This document shows positions 9,732 through 22,189 of a stretch of 64,000 bases of DNA, in pieces. A program made the translations under genes and the position numbers. Positions within the stretch are counted from its first letter, which is position 1; every line of letters begins with the position of its first letter. The notes beneath the pieces are model-generated. The model was given only the letters and a program-made list of their open reading frames with translations. It did no database searches and had not been told where the DNA came from. Source of the DNA: Adiantum capillus-veneris (taxonomy: Eukaryota; Streptophyta; Polypodiopsida; Polypodiales; Pteridaceae); assembly GCA_014529385.2 (NCBI GenBank), contig CM043959.1:59966253-60030252 (forward strand), written 5' to 3'.

Positions 9732-10971
9732 TCATTGGTTCTCCCTTAAGCCTTCACTAATCAAAAAGGCCCAAGGAGAGTCCATATTTTTCCTAATGTG
9801 ATAGAAATCTCTAACCACCTTTGTATTAGACATCGGATCTAAATTCCAATACTCTGGATCGAACATGTAAGCAACGCTATGGAGTGGACTATGAGCAATC
9901 TTCCACCTTGCATGAAAATACTTGGCCAAAATTCTTTGCCATTTGCCAGAGAATGGTAGTCACCACTTCTTCTCTACTACAGACTCTTTCAGCTCTTCGG
10001 GATTTTCAAGACTCTGCGGATTGACCACCATGTCATCCACACTTTTCCCGAATTTGACACCCTTTGATCAAGGTTGCAAATCACGAACATAACGGGTATC
10101 ATTGCATGGTATGCAGCCATTACACTCCTCCATCAAGCACCCTTGTTTACGTCGCCACATAGACATGTAATTTTATCTTTCACTTTTTCTTTCTTCTCAA
10201 GCTACCATTCATCAAAGGCCGTGCAATTGAATGTGTCAATCACAACGCACTTATTGCGGAGAAGTGACTCCAATGTATAAAAGTGAGTGCAGAACTGAGT
10301 TTCAGCAAGAAGTTTCAACATCATTGATATGCGCATTCTATACAAATCGAGCACTTTTTATCATTTCAAGATAAATTTCACAACCTGACGTGCTGTGTCA
10401 ATTATTTTTGCGAGCCATGTGGTTTCTTCGCTAGTGTACCAATCCTTCAACACCAAGTTTAAGAAGCTTATGTGTACAACAACCATTGGCAAAAATGTGT
10501 GGAAAGCACATCTTTATTGATTTACTAACGTTTTTACAATTCTTTGCGTTGTCCCATGACTACTTGAACGACATGTTCAACATCAATTTCTTTAATTACA
10601 TTAATCAAGACCTCATAAATATATTTTTCGCTTTTAATTGCACCAAAACTATTAATCACCTTTATAAACATTTCTCCCCTTGGACAAACCAGCATTACAT
10701 TGATCAACGGTCCTCTTTGAACATTTGACCAGCCATCACTCACAATTGTGCATTTTGAAAGCGAAATATTCCCAAGTATTATTTTGCCAACACGCTCTTT
10801 GACTTCGATGTAGCATTTGTCCAAGAAAACATTTTGTATCGTGTGATAAGAAAGAGCTAAAAATCGTGGGCCAAACTCACCGATTTTCTTCCACGCAGCC
10901 TTCCAATGATTGTTGTCTACCATGACCAAAGCACTTCCAGTGAAGAATATTGCTTTGGCGAGTGCAGTTTG
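9732..10971 (-). pseudogene. hAT transposase relic, central and C-terminal part
   Basis: Read on the - strand, 10534-10971 encodes a DUF659-like segment of a plant hAT transposase (SKCTIVSDGWSNVQRGPLIN is the hallmark; SDGW carries a candidate catalytic Asp). The frame then breaks at about 10530, and further hAT-like pieces follow in other frames. 9732-9929 encodes the start of the C-terminal hATC region (ARWKIAHSPLHSVAYMFDPEYWN). hAT transposases cut and paste DNA with 8-bp target duplications. The N-terminal zinc finger of the same gene lies at 16036-16510, displaced by the LTR element at 10972-16035. Several stops and frameshifts make it inactive. Confidence 0.7.
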
Positions 10972-11458
10972 TGTAATGGAATTGATATTTCAGTATTTAA
11001 TGCAGCTAACATGTGGAAAAGGCTTGACCAAGCTAGGCTTATGCGGATGGATATATATTTTGTGTATTCTTTATTATTCAAGTGCTCTTTTATGAGCTTT
11101 GGTCATTTATGACCGGCCGGCCAATTTGTACTCAATTTGACCATTCAAAAAATCTATAAATGAAATATATGCAAGAGAGAAATGGTCACTCTTGCACAAG
11201 GGGAGATTGCACCCAGTGTTCGTGTCTTTCTTCTCTCCTCTCCTCTCTTCTCTCTTGCCATGCCGGTGTAGCACTCCGCTCTAAGAGGTGCATCAACACG
11301 CTTTCTTTCTATCTCTCCCGCTCTCTGTCTCTGTCTTACTGCGTACGGCTTGGAGTATGTACAAAGATGGTTGTCAGGTATACGATTTTGTCGATTTATG
11401 GCTTGCAATATGTTGTTTTCTCTATTTGGCAGGGCCACCTCGCCTTTCGTTTGTAGCA
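10972..11458 (+). repeat. 5' LTR of the LARD-like element
   Basis: It begins TGTAATGGAATTGATATTTC and ends TTTGTAGCA, directly before the primer site. Most of its sequence recurs at 15558-16035 with scattered substitutions and a 10-15 base indel near position 11070. A GGCCGGCC-containing segment and a CTCTCC-rich stretch are shared by both copies. Confidence 0.8.
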
Positions 11459-11459
11459 G

Positions 11460-11471
11460 TGGTATCAGAGC
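11460..11471 (+). other. Primer binding site, initiator Met tRNA
   Basis: TGGTATCAGAGC one base after the LTR matches the 3' end of plant initiator methionine tRNA, the usual minus-strand primer of copia and many Ty3 elements. Confidence 0.75.
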
Positions 11472-12438
11472 ATAGATCATTGCTCCTGGTCAGACGTGGA
11501 TGTAGCAGCAAAGGCTTCTGTGCCACATGGAGCTAGCTCCATCCCACATTCAACCGGATCGACAATATTGATGGTTGCGGCCGGTTAGGCCCGACCCGTC
11601 ACCCTTCAGATGACCACAACCGCCACAGAATTGCTTGCATATGCCACTACCCATCTGCTAGTGCATGCAGCTCACCAGCCACAGTAACTGGGGCTCGTGC
11701 CGCTTAACAGCTAGTGGTTCAAAGCCGTCAAAGACTATAACTGTTAGTACCTATAGCTAGTCTTGCGCTTGACTATTACCACCCATTGATTATTGTGCAC
11801 CACGATCTGACATGGATTCCCCTTCTCTACACTTTGCATGCACCAACTAACGATCTCAAATGCTTCTCAAACCCCAGCTAACAACTCCAGTTAGCAACAA
11901 TAATAAGGAACAGTACATGGGTACATGCCGGTTCTCGCACAACGCCCTCCTCTGCTCACTATCCTTCTCAACAACCCATGGCTATTTTTCACCGACCGCC
12001 ACTCACCCACTCCAATCGTGGTGCCAACTTTTTATTAGCGGGCTTGAGTGATGATAGCTGCAATCGAATCGCTGGTTTGTGGCATCCCTTGCTAACCAGT
12101 AGTTCACCACACAGACGTAACGGCTCGATCTCTCTCCCTCCTCATGCAGTGGTCGCCGTCGCTCTTCTAACCCACTCATGCTCATGCAGTGGTTGTGTCA
12201 CCAAGCACAATGCCTGAAGTCTGCCAAGAAAGCTCCTTCTTCACTGCCTACCACACCTGCAGCTTTAGGCGAGCTGCATGCAACCTGCCGCTGTGCCAAA
12301 GAAGCAATTATCAGTTTTTTTTTCTCTCTGCTTTCACTCCCTACCAACTTCCTATCATAGGCCATAGCCAGTATTAGCCACCACCAAAAAAAAGGGGGAC
12401 GGTTGTGGCTCAGTTCCAGAACCAGCGCTGTCACTTTC

Positions 12439-12584
<146 letters not shown>

Positions 12585-13937
12585 TTGAATTCGATTACTC
12601 AAGGCTGCCATAGAGATAGCAGGTTGCTAAATTATTTTGTGCTTTGTTGCGTCCGAGGTGTGGAGCACTCGCATGAGTAGAGTTTAATTCCGTGAGTTTA
12701 ATTCTGTTTAATTAGGGCTGAGCTTTGACGTGATGGTTGCATTAACTGTAATGAATGGAGTTTGTTACACACACACAACTCACAACTCCCGACCCCTCAC
12801 CATATTCGACAGGTCCTACAACCAACAGCCCTACATGCCGTTTTCAGTCCTCCTCTGCGAACAGGCAGCCTCACACTCTGGAGCCAAACTCTGTAGCCTC
12901 CCCCTTTTTCACAGCTGCTCTCTTCTCGCGGTGATTTATCACACCACCTTTTCTCTGAAAGCTGGCGGATTCCAAGCCCTTTGCATTCCCTCGTGCTAAG
13001 CTATTGGCGAGCTCCCCCCTTCTGGTCGAAGCTCCTCAGTGGCTGCTGCGATCCTTTTTTGGACAACAGACTTGACGTCGATGATGAAGCTGATTTCAAT
13101 AAACGATTTTAGGCTTTTTAAGTTTTAGTCTTATTTTTTAGTATTTCACTTTACTTTATTTCATTTTGTATCCAGACATTGCATTAGAGCCACAAGGATT
13201 AAGGATTGTATCAGTTTGATCCCGTGGCATTTTGAAGATCAATAATATAACATTTCATTTCATTTCACTCTCTCTCTCTTTCCCCCCTCCCAGCCCGACT
13301 TCTTACAGAAACAGACATAGGCGATGTTCTGCAGGCGACCGCTGTAATACTTTTTGGAACAGCCCGCCATCCGTTACCTATGCCTGTTTGCTAGCCTGCA
13401 ATTGGGTATCTACATGTTGTCATTGGTGCTTGTTATTCTTCTTACATTTTTTCTTCCTCGGGAGTCATTATCAAGATTGCCAAGTTTGTCGATGCACGTG
13501 TACTTGATTAATGCTAAAGGTGTTTCTTTGATTGCCCTTTCGTCTTGGCATGATTAATCTCATGCATGGTGCTGATTTTGTCATAAAAGCAATCATTAAT
13601 GATACTCCCGCGATGGGATGTCTATATTTAAGATGAAGATAAGCGCTACTATGTGACCTCTTGGTATTTCAGTGTTTGTTATATCCATTCAAAGAAGTCG
13701 TTCCTACAAAATTTTTTCACAAGAAATTCTCTTTGAGAGAGCAGCGGTGGAAATCAAACTTTGGATATAACTAATCATAGCAATGTTTGTTGATCGAGTT
13801 AGGGCTTGCCAAAAACAATTTTCCTAACTGAAGAAACTAAGGGCACACCTAAAGCTCTTTTGTTTTTTTAGGTCAAAATTCAAAGATTTTCAGGTATTCA
13901 CACTAAAATTTGTAAAACTTTGCCGATTTACTTGTAG

Positions 13938-14141
13938 GAAAGCATGGGAATCTAGCCAATGTTTTTCTATTTTAGCTAGTTTCAATAAAATTGGTGACAT
14001 TTTACTAGATTCTAATTTTCTTGCAACAACAATCAATGGTGAAAGCATGCAATCTAGCCGATGTTTTGCTATTTTAGCTAGTTTCAATAACACTGGTGAA
14101 ATTTTACTAGCTTCTAATTTTCTTGCGACAACAATCAATGA
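13938..14141. repeat. 103-bp tandem duplication
   Basis: Two copies (13938-14040 and 14041-14141) share roughly 90 percent of bases, starting GAAAGCATG and ending CAACAATCAATG. It lies in the LARD interior and both copies happen to stay open on the - strand. Confidence 0.85.
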
Positions 14142-14924
14142 TTTAAAACTTACTCACATATACATCCACCTCACCGATATATGACACCCATGTGTACGAA
14201 GTGAACTTTATGGCATCTTTACTTTGGTTTGTTCTATCTTGCATGACATTACTCAAGTGATGAATTTTGATGTTGCCCTTTATTTTCAAGAACTTGTTTA
14301 GCATTTGACGATTTGGATACTAGTCACTTCTTCAAACCGCCTCTAGGTACGTAATTTTATGTTGTCATGAAGCTCACTAATCAAACTGTAAATACCCTTC
14401 TTTTATTTTTACGATATTACTTATCACATTCAGGTCATATTCCACTAACACTATTCTAAAAGATTCTCAGCTGGCATTCTTTGTGTATCGATCCACTATT
14501 TAACCTAATCTCTTACTCAATGCTTCATTTGTTAAGTATGCTAACTCTCTTGTCTACAACTCTGGATGTGTCTACTGCTCCCATTCCAAAAGAGAACAAC
14601 ACAGTTACCCTCTCCAGGTTGTACGAGCATTCTATGTTTGTGCGACCCCCATAATCCAAATGGTCATTCTTTCAATTATAGCTCTCTATGCACGCACACA
14701 CTACTTCGGCTTTGGTTTCTCATTAATTTAAAGGATATTTCACTACGATCATTTGTCATTAAGCTATATAGCTACTCATGTGAGCTAAGGTGCTCTAAAC
14801 TGAGACACTGAACAACAGTTTGTAAGTACCCTCCTACTCAAACATCCTCCAAATTGATCTCACACATGTGATAAATGTTACATTTTTATGCCTAGCCTAG
14901 TCCATTGGTCACAGACACACAGCT

Positions 14925-15090
14925 TCGCCAATTTAGGTAGTGTGTAGATACTCGTCTTGCTACAGATCCGTTGAATTAGGCAGCACATTAATAAATTGTA
15001 GATTTATGATTTTTTTAACAATATCAAATGCATATTTGCCGATTTAGGCAGCATGTCTTATTGGTGTAGATTTGCTGATTTAGGCAACAC
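14925..15090. repeat. Dispersed GATTTAGGCAGC-type repeat cluster
   Basis: Four imperfect copies of a motif close to GCCGATTTAGGCAGCA occur at about 14930, 14970, 15040 and 15073 with spacings of 35-70 bases. Function unknown. Confidence 0.5.
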
Positions 15091-15557
15091 CAATCATAAA
15101 ATCATGCTGCAGTGGCTGGCCACCACTGTCACTGGTGTGATTTTGTTACCCGGGTATACAAAATGAAGGATATTTGTATTTGGATTTGAAATGGGTATAT
15201 GTTGGCAGGTATTTGAATTTGGAATTATATTTGAAATAAGATTTGGACTTGGTAAATGATGCCATCCTGTCGCAATTCAAATTGGACTTGTGATTTATGA
15301 GATTGATGATGAGTGTGACCAATGATATCTTGATTCATCAGGGTATGACATATACTGCTTATTCTAGTGGCATGAGCCACTAGAATAGGTAGTATGTGGA
15401 TGATGGCATGCATAAACAATGTTTTTTAAAAAAAATAATTTCTTCCTTTTATTATCACATGTTCCTAATCAAGAATACTAATCACTATTTTTTACAAGTA
15501 TTGTTTGCAGATTCTTATCTTTGCAACTGAGGACACTTGCTTTCTAACGGAGAGGTA

Positions 15558-16035
15558 TGTAATGGAATTGATATTTCGGTAAATAATGCAGCTGACATGT
15601 GGAAAAGGCTTGATCAAGCTAGGCCTATGCGGATGGATATATATTTTGTGTGCATTTTATTCTCTTTTATGAGCTTTGGCCATTTATGACCGGCCGGCCA
15701 GTTTGTACTCAATTTGACCATTCAAAAAATCTATAAATGAGATACGTGCAAGAGGGAAATGGTCACTCTTGCACTAGGGGAGATTGCACCCAGTGTTTGT
15801 GTCTTTCTTCTCTCCTCTCCTCTCTTCTCTCTTGCCGTGCCGGCATAGCACTCCACTCTAGGAGGTGCATCGACACACTTTCTTTCTATCTCTCCCACTC
15901 TCTGTCTCTCTCTTATCGCGTACGACTTGGAGTATGTACAAAGATGGTTGCCAGGTATACAATTTTGTCGATTTATGGCTTGCAATATGTTGTTTTCTCT
16001 ATTTGGCAGGGCCACCTCGTCTTTCGTTTGTAGCA
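15558..16035 (+). repeat. 3' LTR of the LARD-like element
   Basis: It starts TGTAATGGAATTGATATTTC and ends TTTGTAGCA like the copy at 10972. The polypurine tract before it is weak (ACGGAGAGG). Confidence 0.8.
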
Positions 16036-16510
16036 ATTTTTGCTTCTTCTAGAGATTGCACTCGAAAGCTTTGATGTAATGATTTTTGACACATTTGACC
16101 AAGTCCATCTTCATTGTGATGCTTAAAAGGAACGCTACTTGAAATTTCCTCCCCCTGCGTAGACTATTCTCTAGCCGAGTTAATATTTGGCTATGACAAC
16201 TCTTGACTTGCAGCCACATAGCTATATATCTGTTGTCTCTTGCCACCCTTTTTGGCGAGCTCTTCTCTCAAACGCTTTGCAATTGCAGGTGCCTGAGGAT
16301 GTTCACATTTCTTACAACTCTTTTTAATGCTACCGAGAAAATGTTCCCTAATACATGGTGCACCACCTGATTTTGTTGTGAGACAAAATTTACATTGCCA
16401 CTCCATATATCGGCCGCATATGTTGTGAGCATAATCACACTCTTTGGTAGGAGCTTTTTTATTCTTTGGCTTCTTCGTACCACTTGTGCCCACATTTTGC
16501 TCCATTGCTT
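16036..16510 (-). pseudogene. hAT transposase relic, N-terminal BED-type zinc finger
   Basis: From the Met codon near 16505 the - strand encodes a Lys-rich start, then WQCKFCLTTKSGGAPCIREHFLG, a BED-type finger with the CxxC pair and a downstream His, then SCKKCEHP and a basic helix (AKRLREELAKKGGKR). The frame stops at 16191, and related sequence continues in a shifted frame to about 16049. The finger would bind the transposon ends. The rest of the gene resumes at 10971 beyond the inserted LTR element. Confidence 0.7.
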
Positions 16511-17645
16511 TTAAATTACAATTGAAGAGACAATAGAACCAGATGTTCAATTTTAAAACATTTTCTTATTTTCAATATATATTAAAAAACCATTCACTAT
16601 GAAAGTAACCAAAGTACACAATATGAGATTTTCAATGCACGCTAGTCAATCCACATATTGATCACCTATGTTGTGAGCAAACATACACATTGCAATACAC
16701 TCTATGCACGACATAATAACTACAACAATGCTATGAATTTCTCAATACAATTACTATTATAATGATTATTTATATGTCCACTTTGATTTGCAAACAATAA
16801 GATACGTCTAATTTCAAATGCTACAAAGAATAATCAACTTCTACACTGAACGATGTCAGTTGTTTGCAATAAACAAAAAAAGCAATAAAATATATGAGTG
16901 GTCATTTCATGCACTAATGATCTATCATAATACATAATGCACTCTCTGTATAAACCAATGCATGAACTAATGCAAATAAATCTTCCATATAATCACACAA
17001 TTGAGGACTACTTGTACCTAGTGAAGGATTGTAGCCCCCTTATGCAATCAATCCAATATATAACAGCTATTTTCACCCAATTAAGGATTATAGCTCTTAT
17101 ATTGTGAAGTGACAGTGTATATCAACTCAAATCTATGATGGTGAAAATTGCAAGACTTCAAGGATCTTTATATGCCCAGTACACTAGTACAGGACATCCA
17201 ACCCTTAACTATCAACTCGTCATTTACATATGCCCATCTTCTAAAACCAATTACAGCCCTCATTTGGACCAATGGCTTTGTTGCAATGAGCACGACTCTC
17301 CAAATTTTCAATTGTTTTGGTTTCCTACCTTTATGTTCGGTAAAGGAATTAATTTTTTTTAGAAGTGGTTACCGAATTAAGAATCAAAATTGGCAACATG
17401 TTCCCAACAAGAAACAAGGTCAAGGACTTCATTTTCTTTGTGAAGAATCATAATGGTTATGTGATGAATTCCCATAAAGAAAACCTGAAAGTGGCCAGGG
17501 CTTTTTACTTTGAGATTTTTTCATCTCTACTGAAAAGAGGGGCTGGCCACACCAAGGCAAGAGCAACTATTGCAAGAATAAGAATGAAGATGGTACATCC
17601 ATCCATGTGTCAAAGTTGGTGATGTGGAAGCATCCGAACCAAGGG

Positions 17646-17646
<1 letters not shown>

Positions 17647-17687
<41 letters not shown>
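17647..17687. repeat. (GA)n microsatellite
   Basis: About 20 GA units following a GGGGGG run. Confidence 0.95.
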
Positions 17688-17688
<1 letters not shown>

Positions 17689-18610
17689 CTGAACCAATTG
17701 ACCTTGGCAATGAATTAGATGATGATCTATAATGGGGGTAGTGGGTATCTTATATAGTCACCTAGGCAAATTGCCCTATCCAAGATTTGACAAATAAGTA
17801 AAATAAATACCTAAAGACAAAATAAATATTGGGATCACCTTGGGCTATTCACTTGAGATTCCATAACTTTAACACTCTCTTTGCATCTCATAGTGGGCAT
17901 AGATGGTGAGACCAAGTCAATGAAGAAGCTACCATGGACACCCCAGCAATATCTGTCATGCTAGATACACCTCGGATTTGCTAGTATCAAAGTGTTACCT
18001 AAGAATAATGCAATCTTGAGCACCAGTTGCATTTTAGAAAGTTAAAGTGTAGACCACACTATGCCCAAGAATCCCCATTCATGAATTGTAAACACGTCAC
18101 ATCCAAACAACTCCTAGATAATGAACTTCGAAACACATCATTTCCATAATCCAGCCAACATCAATGAGTTGGTACACTCATCCATAGTGTTCTACATACG
18201 TCTGATTGGTTCCTTGCTAGATGCATGTGCCTTGAATTCTTACCCACGAGTTCAAACATCGATAAGGATAACTCCAATACATGGGTCCAAATTATTCGTA
18301 GGGAGCATATTTTTCCCCTCTCTGCCACTCACAAGCCTCTCCCTAGCTGAAGCTAGTGGCAAAAATGACATTCACTTGACTCAAAGGCAGGAATCCTTGC
18401 CATTGTGGTCTCTACCAAACCAATAGATTCCTTATTGTCCTTCCCTGAGTCATTATCATTGCTTTCCTTATATTAGAGAAAGTTTGAGATCAATTTTCTG
18501 CTCTGTAAGAAATCATAGAGAGAGAAAATCAAACGAAATAATGAAAATGAGGAAAATGAATAAAATGTGAGGGTGAATACCTATGTTTTTACCTTGCTTT
18601 TGAGATTTTC

Positions 18611-18668
18611 AAGAAACTCTCATGCTAAATGTCACTTTCAAGAAACTCTGATGCCAAATGTCACTTTC
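18611..18668. repeat. 29-bp tandem duplication
   Basis: Two adjacent copies of a unit starting AAGAAACTCT and ending GTCACTTTC differ at two positions; a partial third copy follows. It lies just upstream of copia element B. Confidence 0.8.
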
Positions 18669-18745
18669 AAGTCTCCTTTGACTTTCAAGACTGTTATCAT
18701 AAAAAAAAAATCCTCTTTCCCTCTTTGTATGAAAAGAGGGAGCTT

Positions 18746-18972
18746 TGTTACCATATACATGTGGTAGTGATGTGTGTGAACACACTAGGACCGCCGGGGC
18801 ATTTTTTCCCTCTTTAGGAGGTTTTTTCCCCTGTGCATTGTATATACGCCCATCACTCTAGGGCTATCTATCTTTCCATTGCACACTAAGTAACACACTC
18901 TCTATTGTGTGTCCAAAGCTTCCTTCATCTTCTCCAAGCTGTGTGCATTTCTGTGCAATCCTAATTCCAATA
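18746..18972 (+). repeat. 5' LTR of copia B
   Basis: It starts TGTTACCATATACATG and ends TTCCAATA, where the 3' copy has TTCCAACA. The two copies are about 95 percent alike by eye. Confidence 0.88.
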
Positions 18973-18974
18973 AT

Positions 18975-18986
18975 TGGTATCAGAGC
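18975..18986 (+). other. Primer binding site of copia B (initiator Met tRNA)
   Basis: TGGTATCAGAGC two bases after the 5' LTR, the standard copia minus-strand primer site. Confidence 0.85.
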
Positions 18987-19334
18987 AGGTTGCGTCCTCC
19001 GAGGCTTAGTCGCCAGTAGCTCCAGCACAGGCCTTCTCACTTTCTCCAATTTCTATGAGCTTTGGTGAGTGTTCGTAGGTCGACAAAAATTTTGAGTAAG
19101 CTCGTAGAGCTTAGTCTGCTCGAATTTATGATTCGGACTCATTTCGGCCTCCGTTTCCACTACAAGCAGGTCTGCACAGGCAATTTTGTCATTTTGTGAA
19201 AAAATTATGTCAGTGTCGTTATCTCCATAACAGGTGCCTTACAATCTTCTACGGTTTGTGCTATATAACACGTTTTGTTCCCACTTCATTTCTCCTCTTT
19301 TTGGGCAGTTTTCACATCAGGTGCATCATTTACC

Positions 19335-20400
19335 ATGGCTGACAACAACACAGATGTGTTCAAGATGTTTTCTACTGAGGACAGGTTGGATGGGGAAAAT
19401 TACCCTATGTGGGCTTATATGATCCAACATGTTCTTGTGTCAAAGGGCGTTTGAAATATTGTGCAGGGCATTGATGAATGTCCTGGTTTTGAGGATACAG
19501 GCGATGTTGAGGATGTGGCAGGTCTTGCTGCAAGGATTGTTGCTATTAGAGTAGTTTTGCCTACGATAGAATAATCTTGTTGGGATGTAAAGGATGCGCA
19601 GGCTCATGCGTTGATTGCGTTGTCTGTGAAGCGCACCATTGTTCCTCACGTTCGTTCAACAAAATCTACAAAACAGGCTTGGGATATTTTGGCTGGTCTT
19701 TATCCAAGTCGCAATGAGTCTAAAATTGCTTTGTTGCGTAAAGAGTTGGAGTCAAATATTATGCATGAGGAAGATGATATGGACACTTTCCTTGCTGGTG
19801 TCAAGGATATCAATGAGCAACTTATTTCTGTAGGTGAAGTCATTTCAGACAGTTCCCTTGTGCACACTGTTCTTGATACCTTACCAGATTCATACTTTTG
19901 CTAGTACTTGAAGACTTATGAGCCAAGGAAATCCTGAAGTTGTCAAGTTTGATGCATTATGCACATTGCTGTTGCAAGAGTCACTTTCTAAAAAAGCAGG
20001 ACTAGGCAGCGTGCAGTTGAACATACTTTTATTGCTTCTCAAAGAAAGGGTGGTAACAGCAATGCAACCACTTCTTATGGTTCTGCTATGAGTGGCCAAA
20101 ATTATGTTCCAAAGGCTTCTGCTGGCAGCAATTCTTCTGGAAATTCTGGTGATAAGGGTAAAAAGAAGATGCGTTGCCATTATTGTAAAGCTAATGATCA
20201 CTTGATCAAGCAGTGTCCTAAGTTGAATGCCAAAGAGGCTAAGAAGAAAGAGGGTGGTTCCACTGCAAATGCTGACTCCACTACAAATGCAGCCATTGTT
20301 GAGTCTTCTGTGAAAGGAGACTATGATGCTGATGTTGATGCAAAATGGGCTTTTAGTGCAGAGTGCACTTACAATCCTGTTGTCCATGATGTATGCATGT
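19335..20400 (+). pseudogene. copia B gag (nucleocapsid-bearing) pseudogene
   Basis: The start ATG is in CCATGGCTGAC at 19335. The translation opens MADNNTDVFKMF and then LDGENYPMWAYMIQHVL, the usual copia gag (UBN2-like) start. 19611-19904 is open and carries the capsid core (WDILAGLYPSRNESKIALL). A CCHC knuckle, CHYCKANDHLIKQC, is at about 20174-20215. In-frame breaks include TGA at the VWNI position, TAA and TAG at expected Gln, and frameshifts near 19900-20040. Gag would package element RNA. Confidence 0.8.
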
Positions 20401-20620
20401 CAGTTGTTTGCTGTTGATTCACATGTGTGGTATTTTGACAGTGGTGCTACAAAGCACATTACCTCACATTGTGAATTGTTCACCTCTCTTGAGTTTGTCC
20501 CTCATGGGAATTCAGCCACTTGTGCCAACAATGCCTCTTATCCGGTTTAGGGAGTTGGAAAGATTGTGCTTACTGCTGCAAATGACAGTTCTTTCACAAA
20601 AATGGCACGATGTATGGTCA
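20401..20620 (+). pseudogene. copia B aspartic protease fragment
   Basis: WYFDSGATKHIT at about 20428-20463 carries the intact DSGAT active site (codons 20437-20451). The frame then meets TAG at about 20548 (expected Gln) and runs on for about 15 residues before switching abruptly to integrase C-terminal sequence, so the protease is truncated. Confidence 0.8.
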
Positions 20621-20918
20621 AAAGTCAAGCTTTGCCGCTTTCTTTTTGGCTTGAGGCCATCATGTGTGCCACTTATGTACTAAACAGGTTTCTTATGAAA
20701 TCTTTGTAGTCTATTACTCCATATGAAGCATGGCATGATAGAAAGCCTTCTATCGAGCACATGCATGTTTTGGATGTTTGGCATATGCTTTGGTGCCACA
20801 AACACAGCATAGAAAATTGGATGATAAGGTTGTCAAATGTTTTTTTTTTTGTTATAGTGCTGAAATCAAAGGTTACAGGTTGTATCATTCGCAAACAAAG
20901 CGTATTCAGGTTTCACAG
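20600..20918 (+). pseudogene. copia B integrase C-terminal fragment
   Basis: After KIVLTAANDSSF the translation jumps to LPLSFWLEAIMCATYVLNR, then ITPYEAWHDRKPSIEHMHVF. These are the end of a copia integrase core and its C-terminal region. The zinc domain and the D,D part of the core are missing, so about 300-400 residues have been deleted. A TAG at about 20706 replaces an expected Gln. A T-run near 20840 disrupts the frame, and the piece ends where the 2.27-kb insertion begins. Confidence 0.75.
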
Positions 20919-21429
20919 TGTCGTGCTGCTCCGCTCCCATGACAAGAAAATGAGCAAAGGAATGCTGATCAAGAGTATTTGAATCTTGCATGGTTAATCA
21001 GCAGCTATAAGGGCTTGCTAACAAGCCAAATTTTAAGCTGAAAGTGTGCCAGATGTGGCTCTAAGGGTCAGAAGATGTCTTGGTAATGCTAAACAGTGAG
21101 TATTCTTGAAGTGGTCATAGCTGGGATTTTATTAATCCAAGTTGAAGTACTCAAAAAGCTTTACATGCATGTCTTTACGGCTCGTCAATCGGAGCTACGG
21201 ATAAGAAGTTATGACAATTTTAAGTTGAGTCAGTAACAGATTCGTACCGGATTGGGCAACTGCAGTTGAGGGGACAAAACTGGAATGAATGCATCAGGTT
21301 GAAGTGCTCAATTTCTGGAGCGAGTCGGTCTTTTCAAATCGGTGGATCGGGATTTCGGGTGGCAAGATATGGCCAATTTAAGTATCGTCGGGGGCCAGGT
21401 TCGAACCGCCCTGGTCGCCCTGTTCAATC

Positions 21430-21790
21430 ACATTCATCTGGTTTAATGCAGTGCGGTGCCGATGTGTATGCCAAATGTGGGCCGATGCAGGAGCAGTAAG
21501 TGCTTGAGGAGTATCATGTCCAAAATGACATCTTTTGGAATGCAATGATTGCAGGGAATGCTGACACGGCTTGGCAAGGAGCTGTTTTTTTTTCAGGGAA
21601 TTACAATTTTCGAGTATTGTTAGTCAAGGGCTGCTGGAGAGAGTTGCAGTGCTTGGCGGTGCCTTGGCCAATATGTAAGTGGATCCCGAAGGCCGACCGC
21701 CCAAGCCATATCACAAGGAATCCGTCCAATGGATAAGCTTGGTGATGCTTTAGTCGAAATTTATTCCAAATGTGGTGCCCTTAAAAGGCC
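21430..21790 (+). pseudogene. PPR (pentatricopeptide repeat) gene fragment
   Basis: Translations in shifting frames give DVYAKCGPM, then NDIFWNAMIAG, and further on LGDALVEIYSKCGAL. These are signature strings of adjoining S/L/P repeats in plant organelle RNA-binding PPR proteins (compare the general patterns MYAKCG and SWNAMIAG). About 120 codons of about three repeats are covered, with TAG at 21497 and frameshifts. No E or DYW domain is present. The piece is a pseudogene or a fragment captured by the surrounding insertion. Confidence 0.6.
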
Positions 21791-22106
21791 TCCCATAAGC
21801 CACACCCTAGATGGGCTAGCCCGCCCAAAGGCCTCCTCAATGGCCGCCCAAGGGCCTAAGGAAGGCCGCCCAAAGTAAAACAAATGGAAAATGGCCACCC
21901 TAAACTAATAGGGGTGGGAACAAGAAGAAAAAAGGGAAGCCAGGGCATGGCAGCACCGACATTGAACTGTGTAGGAGGAAGGTTTCGCGACGGCCAGAGA
22001 ATTACCCAGACGAGCTCGGCCTTGTGACGAGAACTTCTTAGCTGGCCATGGCACGCTGTTTCGGCACCAGCAAGGTCGAATTCCGTGCCATCCATCACCC
22101 CGTGGC

Positions 22107-22168
22107 TGCCACGTCATCAAGAAGCCGTTCCCATTAGCGATATCGCTAATGGGATGGCTAAATATAGA
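22107..22168 (+). promoter_or_regulatory. Promoter-like module: ACGT box, 26-bp palindrome, TATA box
   Basis: GCCACGTCA (22108-22116) is a bZIP-type ACGT element. A perfect 26-base palindrome with centre GCGATATCGC spans 22129-22154. A TATA-like TAAATATAGA follows at 22159-22168. Downstream lies a long purine-rich tract. The compact order is what a core promoter of a plant LTR would show. Confidence 0.45.
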
Positions 22169-22189
22169 CGTATTTTTTTTTCCAGGCAA

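Larger units (their letters stand above)
16511..18745. other. AT-rich intergenic sequence
   Basis: No recognisable gene. The frame at 17365-17622 (85 codons) has no known motif and is probably chance. A (GA)n array and a 29-bp duplication are listed separately. Around 16690-17110 there are short repeated ATAATGCA and TTATAG motifs of no clear meaning. Confidence 0.5.

Noticed and set aside
11460-11471. tRNA-like TGGTATCAGAGC hits (also 18975, 27660, 35348, 61213)
   Set aside because: These are retroelement primer binding sites next to LTRs, not tRNA genes; no cloverleaf around them.
17135-17622. Overlapping 75-101 codon frames
   Set aside because: Two phases are open at once with no known motif; judged chance.
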